A stretch of DNA of 64,000 nt from Pseudomonadota bacterium. GTDB taxonomy: Bacteria > Pseudomonadota > Alphaproteobacteria > Rhizobiales > Xanthobacteraceae. Below the pieces are notes generated by a model. It worked only from the letters and a program-made list of their open reading frames with translations, made no database searches and was not told the origin of the DNA. Shown one piece after another: positions 31,384 through 39,372 of the stretch (its first letter is position 1; the number at the start of each line of letters is the position of its first letter). The translations under genes and the position numbers were made by a program. The stretch is from contig JAFECJ010000004.1 of assembly GCA_018242205.1 (NCBI GenBank), positions 1 to 64,000 of the forward strand, given 5' to 3'.

Positions 31384-32049
31384 ATGAGGGCGGTGCTGAG
31401 CACCGCCCTTTTTCTTTGCGCCCTGGGTGTCGCGATGGCCGATCCGAAAGCCGACCAGGCGTTGATCGACGCGGCCGGCCGGGGCGATGCCGCGGCAGTG
31501 CAGCGGCTGCTGGGTGAGGGCGCCAGCGTGGCGGCGCGGGACGGGCAGGGCCGCACGGCGTTGCTCGCCGCTACCCATGCCCCGCCCGGCGTCGGCACCG
31601 AAGCGGCGCGGCTGCTGATCGCGGCGGGCGCCGACGTCAACGCCAAGGACCGGATCGAGGACAGCCCTTACCTTTACGCCGCCGCCGAGGGCCGCAACGA
31701 CATCCTCAAACTGACGCTCGCCAATGGCGCCGACCTTGCGAGCACCAATCGCTATGGCGGCACCGGGCTGATCCCGGCCGCCCACCATGGACACCTTGAG
31801 ACGGTGCGCATCCTGCTCGGCACGAAAATCGACAAGGACCACGTCAATAAGCTGGGCTGGACGGCGCTGCTCGAGGCCGTCGTCCTCGGCGACGGCGGTC
31901 CGGTTCACACCGAGATCGTCCGCGAACTGGTGAGGGCCGGTGCGGATTTAACCATCGCCGACCGCGACGGCGTGACCCCGCTCGTCCATGCGCGCCGGCG
32001 CGGCTACGCCGCCATGGCCACGGTTCTCGCGGCCGCCGGCGCCCGCTGA
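31384..32049 (+). CDS. Exported ankyrin-repeat protein
   Basis: The protein is predicted to be exported, probably to the periplasm, and to act through protein-protein contacts; its partner is unknown. ATG 31384 gives a signal peptide of typical layout (MRAVLSTALFLCALGVAMA). ATG 31360, overlapping the rplQ stop codon, adds eight residues and is the alternative. Four to five ankyrin repeats follow, with the motifs DGQGRTALLAAT, AARLLIAAGADVNAKD, GHLETVRILLG and DGVTPLVHARRRG. It has 221 residues. A terminator hairpin lies within the signal-peptide codons. Confidence 0.82.
   Translation: MRAVLSTALFLCALGVAMADPKADQALIDAAGRGDAAAVQRLLGEGASVAARDGQGRTALLAATHAPPGVGTEAARLLIAAGADVNAKDRIEDSPYLYAAAEGRNDILKLTLANGADLASTNRYGGTGLIPAAHHGHLETVRILLGTKIDKDHVNKLGWTALLEAVVLGDGGPVHTEIVRELVRAGADLTIADRDGVTPLVHARRRGYAAMATVLAAAGAR
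31388..31417 (+). terminator. T-tailed hairpin inside the ankyrin signal-peptide codons
   Basis: GGGCGGTGC (31388-31396), triloop TGA, GCACCGCCC (31400-31408), then TTTTTCTTT. It has all features of an intrinsic terminator and starts 28 nt after the rplQ stop codon, but every base is also in frame in the ankyrin gene, encoding Ala-Val-Leu-Ser-Thr-Ala-Leu-Phe-Leu. Confidence 0.85.
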
Positions 32050-32086
32050 ACCGCCGGCCGCATCTTGTTTGTTAATGCCGTCGCCC

Positions 32087-32102
32087 TGTGATGGCGATCA
32101 CA
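32087..32102. promoter_or_regulatory. CRP/FNR-family-like operator
   Basis: tgtgat-ggcg-atcaca is a perfect 6-4-6 inverted repeat that matches the TGTGA-N6-TCACA consensus of CRP in both halves. It lies 70 nt upstream of the diheme cytochrome c gene. A weak -10-like TAGTAT (32115-32120) lies downstream. Confidence 0.6.
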
Positions 32103-32171
32103 TCAGCAACCCGGTAGTATGGTATCCGACGCGCACGCAAGAAGGCGTTTGATTCACTTCGGGGGATACCA

Positions 32172-33041
32172 ATGACTGTCATCAAGGCGCGGCGCGCGAT
32201 CGGCGCGGCCGCCGTGTTTGTTCTATCCGCATTGACGGCTTCGACGCTGCGGGCGCAGGCGAACGATGACCTCGTCGCGCGCGGCGGTTATCTCGTCAAC
32301 ACGATCATGACCTGCCAGAACTGTCATACGCCGATCGGACCGAAAGGGCCGGATTTCTCCAAGGCGTTCTCCGGCGGCCTGTCGTGGGACGAGCCGCCGT
32401 TCAAGGTGACGGCCGCCAACATCACGCAGGACAAGGAGACCGGCATCGGCTCCTGGACCGATGCGCAGATCAAACATCTGCTGCGCACCGGCGAACGGCC
32501 GAACGGCGTGCACATCGCCGCGGTGATGCCGACCGGCTTCTACAAGATCATGACCGAGCGCGACATGGACGCGGTCGTCGCCTATCTGCGCACCATCAAG
32601 CCGATCAAGAACAAGGTGCCGGACCCGGTCTACAAATTCCCGGCGCAGCCGCAGACGCCGCCGGGTGCAGAGAAGCCTTTCACAGAAGACATGCTCAAGG
32701 ACAAGGTGAAGAGCGGCTTCTATCTCGCCACCATCGGCCACTGCTTCGAGTGCCACACGCCGATGGGGCCGAAGGGCCACGACTGGGCGACCTACGGCAT
32801 GGGCGGGATGGAATTCCCCGGGCCGTGGGGCAAGTCGGTGTCGCGCAACATCACCTCGAGCAAAGCCAAGGGCCTCGGCGACTGGACTGACGCGCAGATC
32901 AAGACCGCGATCACCAAGGGCATCGCCAAGGACGGCTCACATCTCAAGCCGCCGATGGGCTTTCCCTATTACGATCACATGAAAGGCGAAGACGTCGACG
33001 CCGTGGTCGCATATCTGCGTACGGTGCCGGCGAAGGAATAG
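32172..33041 (+). CDS. Exported diheme c-type cytochrome
   Basis: This is a periplasmic electron carrier with two covalent hemes. Its 289 residues start with a signal peptide cleaved near LRA-QA. The heme sites are C48-Q-N-C51-H52 and C191-F-E-C194-H195; each domain ends in a Met-containing helix repeated as DMDAVVAYLRT and DVDAVVAYLRT. The two-domain plan resembles cytochrome subunits of membrane-anchored alcohol/aldehyde dehydrogenases and nicotinate dehydrogenase. No dehydrogenase gene is adjacent, so the donor is unknown. A CRP-like palindrome lies upstream. Confidence 0.88.
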   Translation: MTVIKARRAIGAAAVFVLSALTASTLRAQANDDLVARGGYLVNTIMTCQNCHTPIGPKGPDFSKAFSGGLSWDEPPFKVTAANITQDKETGIGSWTDAQIKHLLRTGERPNGVHIAAVMPTGFYKIMTERDMDAVVAYLRTIKPIKNKVPDPVYKFPAQPQTPPGAEKPFTEDMLKDKVKSGFYLATIGHCFECHTPMGPKGHDWATYGMGGMEFPGPWGKSVSRNITSSKAKGLGDWTDAQIKTAITKGIAKDGSHLKPPMGFPYYDHMKGEDVDAVVAYLRTVPAKE

Positions 33042-33050
33042 CGGTCTTCA

Positions 33051-33208
33051 CCTCTCCCCGCATTGCGGGGAGAGGTCGGATCGCCGTCCACGTCAATTTG
33101 GAAATTCTGCCTGAAATGGCGATCCGGGTGAAGGGCGTCCATTGCCCCTCACCCGGCTCGGACCGACCGGTCCTCGCCACCCTCTCCCCGTAAACGGGAG
33201 AGGGGAAG
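33051..33208. repeat. Dispersed palindromic repeat cluster
   Basis: cctctccccgc-attgc-ggggagagg at the left and ccaccctctcccc...gggagagggg at the right flank a central segment with gggtgaagg and cccctcacccgg. This is the element family also found at 40440-40526, 59989-60014 and 62315-62530. It lies between the convergent cytochrome and regulator genes and could serve both as a transcript end. Confidence 0.75.
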
Positions 33209-33214
33209 AAGCGT

Positions 33215-34072
33215 TCAGCGCCGCCTATCTTTATTCAAATCCCGCACCAGTTTCCTGATCTTGTCGGCGTCCTTCGGCGTCGCCGGGCTGTAAACGACGA
33301 GGCCGAGATCGGGTCGGCAATCGACCGTGAAGGATGAGAATTCCAGGCCGACCGTGCCGCCGCGCGGCAGCGTCAAACGTTTGGTACCTTCGCCGAAACT
33401 GCGCACGTCGTTCTCGCGCCACATTGCCGCGAACTCGTCGCTTGAAGCACTCAGTTCGGCGACCAGCGTTTTGACCCGTTCGGAAGCACCGTGGCGTGTC
33501 GCGTCGGCGCGGAACGCCGCGACGACGAAACGCGCCACGTCCTCCCAACTCGACTGCCGGGCGCGGCTCTTTGGATCGCCGAAGATGATGCGCAAAATGT
33601 TGCGCCTGTCGGGCGGCAGTTTGCTGTAGTCGGTCAGCACCGCGGCCGCGGCCGCATTCCAGGCGACGACATCCCAGGTCGCGGTCCTGACGATGGCCGG
33701 GTTCAATTCGAGCGCGTCGAGCACTTTTTGTAGGCGCGGTGAAACGCCTTCGCTCGCCTGGTATTGCACCTCGGGCGGCCGGCCGAGGCCGATGAGAAAC
33801 AGGTGTTCACGTTCGACCTCTGTCAGCATCAGCGCGCCGGCGATGCGGTCGAGCACGTCGGCCGACGGCGCGCCGCCACGGCCTTGCTCCAGCCAGGTGT
33901 ACCAGGTGGCGCTGACATGGGCGCGCTGCGCCACTTCCTCGCGGCGCAGGCCCGGTGTGCGGCGGCGATTGAGCGGCAGGCCGAAGGCGGCCGGATCGAG
34001 CCTGGCACGCCGGTCCTTCAGGTAGTTGCCCAGGCGATTATCGGTGTCTGCGATTGTCATCCTGTTAGCCAT
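33215..34072 (-). CDS. MmyB-type XRE family transcriptional regulator
   Basis: A DNA-binding regulator. The N-terminal XRE helix-turn-helix spans about residues 38-85 (RREEVAQRAHVSATWYTWLEQGR); a MmyB-like ligand-binding domain follows (VVAWNAAAAAVLTDYSKLP and the C-terminal PRGGTVGLEFSSF). It has 285 residues. The start is ATG 34072; ATG 34060 is an alternative because a TATAAT lies across the first ATG. It is divergent from the SDR gene, with a TTATAC/GTATAA palindrome between them. By analogy with this family it probably controls that neighbour. Confidence 0.85.
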   Translation of the reverse strand: MANRMTIADTDNRLGNYLKDRRARLDPAAFGLPLNRRRTPGLRREEVAQRAHVSATWYTWLEQGRGGAPSADVLDRIAGALMLTEVEREHLFLIGLGRPPEVQYQASEGVSPRLQKVLDALELNPAIVRTATWDVVAWNAAAAAVLTDYSKLPPDRRNILRIIFGDPKSRARQSSWEDVARFVVAAFRADATRHGASERVKTLVAELSASSDEFAAMWRENDVRSFGEGTKRLTLPRGGTVGLEFSSFTVDCRPDLGLVVYSPATPKDADKIRKLVRDLNKDRRR

Positions 34073-34085
34073 TATACCTGTATAA
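34072..34085. promoter_or_regulatory. Perfect palindrome TTATAC-CT-GTATAA between divergent genes
   Basis: A 6-2-6 inverted repeat overlapping the first candidate start codon of the MmyB-type regulator and 66 nt upstream of the SDR gene. It contains TATAAT on the minus strand. It is well placed for an autoregulatory operator. Confidence 0.6.
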
Positions 34086-34151
34086 GGTCACGTATTTACC
34101 CCGATATTGATACGCCCATATTGCTCTTCGGACAAATCTGGAGAGCTTCCC

Positions 34152-35024
34152 ATGCGTGTTTTCGTCACTGGCGCCACCGGCTTCGTCGGCGCCGCCGTCG
34201 TCAATGAACTGATCGCCAACGGCCATCAGGTGCTCGGCCTCGCCCGCTCGGAGACCGGCGCCGCGGCGCTCAAGGCCGCGGGCGCCGAGGTGCAGCAGGG
34301 CTCGCTGGAAGATCTCGGCAGCCTCCAGCGCGGCGCCAAAGCTGCCGATGCCGTGATCCACACGGCATTCAATCACGACTTTTCGCGCTTCGTTCAAAGC
34401 TGCGAGGACGACCGCCGCGTCGTCGAGGCTATGGGCGAGGCCTTGGCTGGCACCAATAAGCCGTTGATCGTCACCTCAGCCACCGGTGTCGTTCATGGGT
34501 TCGCCACCGAAGACAGCGAGCCGGGACAGCATCCGCGCGCGACGTCGGAGCACGCAGCTGCTGCCGCGAAGTCGCGCGGCGTGCGCGCGATGATTATACG
34601 CCTGCCGCAGGTGCATGGCGACGGCGATCACGCTTTCGTGCCGCTGCTGATCAACTTGGCACGCGAGAAGGGCGTCGTCGCCTATGTTGGCGACGGCGCC
34701 AACCGCTGGCCGGGCGTGCACCGTTTCGATGCGGCGCGGCTCTATCGTCTGGCGCTGGAGAAGGGCCGTGCGTTCCGCTACCACGCCGTCGCGGACGAAG
34801 GCGTGCCGATGCGCGACATCGCCGAGGTCATCAGCCGCCGCCTAAATCTGCCGACGGCGAGTCTGTCGGCGGAGCAGGCGGCGGCGCATTTCGGCTGGTT
34901 CGCGCATTTCGCTGCCGCCGACATGCCGGCGTCAGCTACGAAAACGCGGGCCGAGCTCGGCTGGCAGCCGAGCGGGCCCGCGTTGCTGCCGGATATCGAC
35001 CGGCCGATCTATTTCCGGACCTGA
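34152..35024 (+). CDS. NAD(P)-dependent extended/atypical SDR oxidoreductase
   Basis: A cytoplasmic nucleotide-binding oxidoreductase or epimerase-like protein. ATG 34152 (MRVFVTGATGFVGAAVVNEL) follows GGAGAGC and gives 290 residues. The Rossmann motif GATGFVG is complete. The usual catalytic Tyr of YxxxK is absent; TSEHAAAAAKS occupies that site, as in an atypical SDR subfamily I know from proteobacteria. The substrate is unknown. It is divergent from the MmyB-type regulator, a common pairing. Confidence 0.85.
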   Translation: MRVFVTGATGFVGAAVVNELIANGHQVLGLARSETGAAALKAAGAEVQQGSLEDLGSLQRGAKAADAVIHTAFNHDFSRFVQSCEDDRRVVEAMGEALAGTNKPLIVTSATGVVHGFATEDSEPGQHPRATSEHAAAAAKSRGVRAMIIRLPQVHGDGDHAFVPLLINLAREKGVVAYVGDGANRWPGVHRFDAARLYRLALEKGRAFRYHAVADEGVPMRDIAEVISRRLNLPTASLSAEQAAAHFGWFAHFAAADMPASATKTRAELGWQPSGPALLPDIDRPIYFRT

Positions 35025-35040
35025 GGCCCGGAGGGATCTC

Positions 35041-36057
35041 TTACCAATCCTTGAGCACGATCTTGCCGATCGTCGTGCCGCTTTCGATCTGGGCGTGTGC
35101 CTTGATCAAATTGGCGGCATTGATCGGCGAGATTTCCTGCCCCGCGGTCGTGACGATGAGGCCGCCGTCGATCATCGCCGACACCTCATTGAGCAGCTTG
35201 TGCTGGCCGATCATGTCCGGCGTCTGGAAGACGGCGCGCGTGAACATCAACTCCCAGTGCACCGAAGCCGACTTGCGCTTGAACGGCGTGACCTCGAGCG
35301 GGCCCGGATCGTCGATCAGACAAAGCTTGCCGAATGGCGCGATGAAGTCGGGCATCTGCGGCACGCTCTTGGCCGAGCCGGTGACGCCGGCGATCAGCGC
35401 CACCTCGGCATGGCCGATGGCTTTGAGTTGTTCGGCCAGCGGCTTGGAATGATCGATGACGTGGTCGGCCCCGAGCTTGAGGCACCAGTCGCGCGTCTCC
35501 GGTCGAGAGGCGGTGGCGATGATGGTCAGCGCCGTCAGCTTGCGGGCGAGCTGGATCAGGATCGAGCCGACGCCGCCGGCGCCGCCGATGACCAGGAGCG
35601 CGCGGCCATCCGGCGTCTTGCCCGGCACCACGCCGAAGCGGTCGAACAGCATTTCCCAGGCGGTGATACTGGTCAGCGGTAGCGCCGCCGCCCGGGCAAA
35701 AGACAGTGACTTCGGCTTCCTGCCGACGATGCGCTCATCGACCAGGTGGAATTCCGAGTTGGTGCCGGGGCGGGCGATCGAGCCGGCATAGAACACCTCG
35801 TCGCCCGGTCGGAACAAGGTGACCTCGGCACCGACCGCCTCGACGACGCCGGCGGCGTCATAGCCCAGCACCTTGGGCGGCTCACCGGGGCCGGGCTGGC
35901 CGCGCATCCGCACCTTGGTGTCGACCGGGTTGACCGAAATCGCCTTCACTGCGACCAGGAGGTCGCGCGGGCCGGGCACCGGCTTGTCGGTGGTGAAATC
36001 GATCAGGCAATCGGGGGCGCTGACGGGGAGGGATTTCTGGTAGCCGACGGCTTTCAT
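35041..36057 (-). CDS. Zinc-independent MDR family NADPH:quinone reductase-like protein
   Basis: A medium-chain dehydrogenase/reductase, probably using NADPH. ATG 36057 (MKAVGYQKSLPV) follows GGAG on the minus strand and gives 338 residues; the in-frame upstream residues are not conserved in character. The N-terminal GroES-like domain has VKAISVNPVDTKVR and VLGYDAAGVVEAVG. The Rossmann domain has LLVIGGAGGVGSILIQLA. No structural or catalytic Zn ligands are seen, consistent with the quinone-oxidoreductase branch (YhdH/zinc-binding-ADH-like annotation). It is divergent from the protease gene. Confidence 0.9.
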   Translation of the reverse strand: MKAVGYQKSLPVSAPDCLIDFTTDKPVPGPRDLLVAVKAISVNPVDTKVRMRGQPGPGEPPKVLGYDAAGVVEAVGAEVTLFRPGDEVFYAGSIARPGTNSEFHLVDERIVGRKPKSLSFARAAALPLTSITAWEMLFDRFGVVPGKTPDGRALLVIGGAGGVGSILIQLARKLTALTIIATASRPETRDWCLKLGADHVIDHSKPLAEQLKAIGHAEVALIAGVTGSAKSVPQMPDFIAPFGKLCLIDDPGPLEVTPFKRKSASVHWELMFTRAVFQTPDMIGQHKLLNEVSAMIDGGLIVTTAGQEISPINAANLIKAHAQIESGTTIGKIVLKDW

Positions 36058-36230
36058 GGGGGAGGCTCCGGGGCGGTGCTGATACCTACCCAATGGGCCA
36101 TCGGGCGCTCCGGCGCAAGGTTGGGCTGAAGGGGCAGCACTCGCAAAATCGGCCTATTTCACAACGATATCTTCATTAGGGGCGCGGGGCGGCCTATATC
36201 GGGGATGGTCCCCGCCGGAGAGATTCGCCG

Positions 36231-37649
36231 ATGATTTCAAGTCCGTCCGTTCGTGCCCTGATGACGCTTTGCCTCGGAGCCCTGGCGCTGGCCATGGCCC
36301 ATCCGGCGGCCGCCCAGACCCCGCAGCGGCGCGTCCCGATGGCCAGCGATCTGCGGCTGTCCTACGCGCCGGTGGTCAAGCACGTCTCGCCGGCGGTGGT
36401 GAACGTCTATGCCGCGCGCGTCGTCCGCAACCGCAACCCGTTCTTCGACGATCCGGTGTTCCGCCGCTTCTTCGGCGTGCCGGACGGCGCCGGCGGCAGC
36501 CAGGTGCAGCGCGCGCTCGGCTCCGGCGTCATCGTCGACCCCGAAGGCCTCATCGTTACCAATGTGCACGTCATCGACGGCGCCGACGAGATCAAGGTCG
36601 CGCTTGCCGACAAGCGCGAGTTCGAAGCCAAGGTCGTGCTCAAGGATCCGCGCACCGATCTCGCGGTGCTGCGCATCAAGCACAACAATGATCGCTTTCC
36701 GTTTCTCGAACTCGGCAATTCCGACGCGCTCGAAGTCGGCGACGTCGTGCTCGCCGTCGGCAATCCGTTCGGCGTCGGCCAGACGGTGACGCACGGCATC
36801 GTCTCGGCGCTGGCGCGCACCGACGTCGGCTCGAGCAACTACCAGTTCTTCATCCAAACCGATGCCGCCATCAATCCCGGCAATTCCGGCGGTGCGCTGG
36901 TCGATCTCGACGGCAAGCTGATCGGCATCAACAACATGATCCTGTCGCGCTCCGGCGGTTCGCAGGGGATCGGCTTCGCGATCCCGTCCAACATGGTTCG
37001 CGTCGTCGTCGCTTCGGCCAAGAATGGCGGCGGTGCGGTGCGCCGGCCGTGGCTCGGCGCGACCTTGCAACCGGTGACGCCTGATATCGCCGACAGCATG
37101 AGCCTCAAACGCCCGAGCGGCGCGCTGGTCTCCAGCGTCATGCGCGACGGGCCGGCTGCGCGCGCCGGCCTGAAGGCCGGCGACGTGATCGTCTCGATCG
37201 ACGGTCTGCCGGTCGACGACAGCAACGCCTTCGACTATCGCTTTGCCACCAAGCCGCTCGGCGGCAGCGCCAAGCTCGGCGTCATTCGTGGCGGACGCGA
37301 CATGATGGCGACCGTGGCACTTGAAACCGCGCCGGATTATCCGCGCGATGAGATCACCATCCAGTCACGTTCGCCATTGTCGGGCGCGCGGGTGGCGAAC
37401 TTGTCGCCGGCCTTGGCTGACGAACTGCAGTTGCAGAACATCGACCAGGGCGTCGTCATCCTCGATACCGACAACGGCTCCTACGCCAGCAATCTCGGCT
37501 TCCAGCGCGGCGACGTCATCGCCGAGGTCAACGGCACGCATATCGCCAAGACGCGCGATCTGGAGAGCGCCACCAAGTCACCGAACCGATCGTGGCGCAT
37601 CGTCATCGTGCGCCGCGGGCAGAAGATTTCCGCGGTGTTCGGCGGCTAG
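36231..37649 (+). CDS. Periplasmic Deg-type serine protease with two PDZ domains
   Basis: A DegP/DegQ (HtrA) family protease for envelope quality control. Its 472 residues begin with a signal peptide ending AAA-QT near residue 29. The catalytic triad is H113 (TNVHVI), D143 (TDLAVLRI) and S219 (NPGNSGGALVD). PDZ1 starts near PWLGATLQPV (about 270) and PDZ2 near GARVANLSP (about 385). It is shorter than DegP, closer to a DegQ or DegS-with-signal form. It is followed 25 nt later by rarA; the protease-rarA adjacency recurs in Hyphomicrobiales. Confidence 0.94.
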   Translation: MISSPSVRALMTLCLGALALAMAHPAAAQTPQRRVPMASDLRLSYAPVVKHVSPAVVNVYAARVVRNRNPFFDDPVFRRFFGVPDGAGGSQVQRALGSGVIVDPEGLIVTNVHVIDGADEIKVALADKREFEAKVVLKDPRTDLAVLRIKHNNDRFPFLELGNSDALEVGDVVLAVGNPFGVGQTVTHGIVSALARTDVGSSNYQFFIQTDAAINPGNSGGALVDLDGKLIGINNMILSRSGGSQGIGFAIPSNMVRVVVASAKNGGGAVRRPWLGATLQPVTPDIADSMSLKRPSGALVSSVMRDGPAARAGLKAGDVIVSIDGLPVDDSNAFDYRFATKPLGGSAKLGVIRGGRDMMATVALETAPDYPRDEITIQSRSPLSGARVANLSPALADELQLQNIDQGVVILDTDNGSYASNLGFQRGDVIAEVNGTHIAKTRDLESATKSPNRSWRIVIVRRGQKISAVFGG

Positions 37650-37674
37650 CATGACGAGGAAGGACCTAACCTAG

Positions 37675-39009
37675 GTGCCCACGCGCTCCAAAAACACCGG
37701 GCAATCGCTGTTCGCTGCGGCCGGCCTCGACAAGGAAGCGCCGCGGCCGCTGGCCGATCGTCTGCGTCCGCAAATGCTCGACGAGGTGGTGGGTCAGGAT
37801 CATCTGCTCGGGCCCGACGGCGTGCTCACCCGCATGCTCGGCACCCGCTCGCTCGGCTCGCTGATCTTCTGGGGCCCGCCCGGCACCGGCAAGACCACGG
37901 TGGCGCGACTGCTGGCGCAGGCGACCGACCTGCATTTCGAACAGATCTCGGCGATCTTTACCGGCGTCGCCGATCTCAAGAAAGTATTCGAGGAAGCGCG
38001 CCGCCGCCGCGAACTGGGGCAGGGCACGCTGCTGTTCGTCGACGAGGTGCACCGCTTCAACCGCGCCCAGCAGGACAGTTTCCTGCCGGTGATGGAAGAC
38101 GGCACCATCATCCTGGTCGGTGCCACCACCGAGAACCCTTCCTTCGAGCTCAACGCCGCGTTGTTGTCGCGCGCGCGGGTGCTGGTGTTCAAATCGCTCG
38201 GGCCCGACGCCGTCGAGAAACTCCTCGAACGCGCCGAACACATCGAAGGCAGGCCGCTGCCGCTCGACGAGAATGCGCGGCTGATGCTCGCCGGCATGGC
38301 TGACGGCGATGGCCGCGCGTCGCTGACGTTGGCCGAGGAAGTCTGGCGCGCCGCGCGGCGGGGCGAAATCTTCGACAGCGTCAAGCTGCAGGAGATCGTG
38401 CAGCGGCGCGCGCCGATCTACGACAAGTCGCAGGACGGCCATTATAATCTGATCTCGGCGCTGCATAAGTCGGTGCGCGGCTCCGATCCGGACGCGGCGC
38501 TCTATTATCTGGCGCGCATGTTGGACGCCGGCGAACCGCCGCTCTACATTGCGCGCCGCGTCGTGCGCATGGCGATCGAAGATATCGGGCTGGCCGATCC
38601 GCAAGCGCTGATCATTGCCAATGCCGCCAAGGACGCCTTCGACTTCTTAGGGTCACCCGAGGGCGAACTGGCGATCGCGCAGGCGGTGATCTATTGCGCC
38701 ACCGCGCCGAAATCGAACGCCGGCTACAAGGCCTACGGCGCCGCCAAGGCGGTCGCCAAGTCGGCGGGCTCGCTGGTGCCGCCCAAGCACATCCTCAATG
38801 CCCCGACTAACCTGATGAAGAACGAGGGCTACGGTCGCGGCTATGCCTACGACCACGACACCGAGGACGCTTTCTCGGGGCAGAACTACTTTCCCGATGC
38901 GCTGCCGCGCCAGCAGTTCTACAACCCGCCGGAACGCGGATTCGAGCGCGAGATCAGGAAGCGGCTGGACTATTGGGCGAAGCTTCGCTGGGACAAATCT
39001 GGGGAATGA
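37675..39009 (+). CDS. rarA: Replication-associated recombination protein A (MgsA/RarA AAA+ ATPase)
   Basis: An AAA+ ATPase acting at stalled replication forks. The start is GTG behind AGGAAGGA (11-nt spacing); a TAG immediately precedes it in frame, which excludes a longer form. It has 444 residues. Walker A is GPPGTGKTTVA (about residues 64-74), Walker B LLFVDEVHRFN, sensor ATTENPSFELN. The C-terminal tetramerisation domain has SIEDIGLADPQAL-type sequence (AIEDIGLADPQAL) and GYKAYGAAKA. It overlaps or abuts the small exported gene downstream. Confidence 0.97.
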   Translation: MPTRSKNTGQSLFAAAGLDKEAPRPLADRLRPQMLDEVVGQDHLLGPDGVLTRMLGTRSLGSLIFWGPPGTGKTTVARLLAQATDLHFEQISAIFTGVADLKKVFEEARRRRELGQGTLLFVDEVHRFNRAQQDSFLPVMEDGTIILVGATTENPSFELNAALLSRARVLVFKSLGPDAVEKLLERAEHIEGRPLPLDENARLMLAGMADGDGRASLTLAEEVWRAARRGEIFDSVKLQEIVQRRAPIYDKSQDGHYNLISALHKSVRGSDPDAALYYLARMLDAGEPPLYIARRVVRMAIEDIGLADPQALIIANAAKDAFDFLGSPEGELAIAQAVIYCATAPKSNAGYKAYGAAKAVAKSAGSLVPPKHILNAPTNLMKNEGYGRGYAYDHDTEDAFSGQNYFPDALPRQQFYNPPERGFEREIRKRLDYWAKLRWDKSGE

Positions 39010-39020
39010 TTGGGCGGGAA

Positions 39021-39365
39021 ATGAGGTTGTTCGGGGGGCTCATGATCGCGGCGCTTGTGCTGGCGTCGGCGCCGGCCGTCGCGGCTGAAACCATCACCGG
39101 GCGCTGGGGCGATGACGCTTCCTGCGGTGCGCTGTTCTTTTCCGCCAACGCCCCTCTGACTGTGACCGATTATGCCGTGCGCTGGCAGGGCGACTCCTGC
39201 CGAGTCGGGCGCATGTACAAGACCGGCGATACGGTGCACATCCAAGCTCTGTGCTGGGATCTGGCCGGCGAACGCTCGGTGCCGGTGTCGCTGCGGCCAC
39301 ATGGCGGCCGGATCGCGGTGACCTGGGATCGGGTGCGCCGCGCCGACCTGAAACGCTGTCCGTGA
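39021..39365 (+). CDS. Small exported protein, unknown function
   Basis: Predicted periplasmic protein of 114 residues. ATG 39021 gives a signal peptide MRLFGGLMIAALVLASAPAV cut near VAA-ET; ATG 39006, overlapping the rarA stop codon, adds five residues and is possible. The mature part is about 92 residues with four Cys and beta-rich character (ITGRWGDDASCGALFF, KTGDTVHIQALCWDL). I do not recognise a family. It lies in a co-directional run between rarA and the N-acetyltransferase gene, 7 nt before the latter. Confidence 0.7.
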   Translation: MRLFGGLMIAALVLASAPAVAAETITGRWGDDASCGALFFSANAPLTVTDYAVRWQGDSCRVGRMYKTGDTVHIQALCWDLAGERSVPVSLRPHGGRIAVTWDRVRRADLKRCP

Positions 39366-39372
39366 GGAACTG

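Noticed and set aside
33051-33208. Left and right palindromes as two separate intrinsic terminators
   Set aside because: No T tracts follow either stem and the sequence matches the dispersed repeat family; a transcript-end role remains possible but unproved.
34590-34625. Loss of the catalytic Tyr in the SDR protein as evidence of a broken gene
   Set aside because: The frame is intact and a known atypical SDR subfamily lacks this Tyr, so it is a family trait rather than decay.
37651-37674. Seven-codon frame (MTRKDLT, stop TAG) directly before the rarA GTG
   Set aside because: Too short to support as a gene. The AGGAAGGA inside it is adequately explained as the rarA ribosome binding site.
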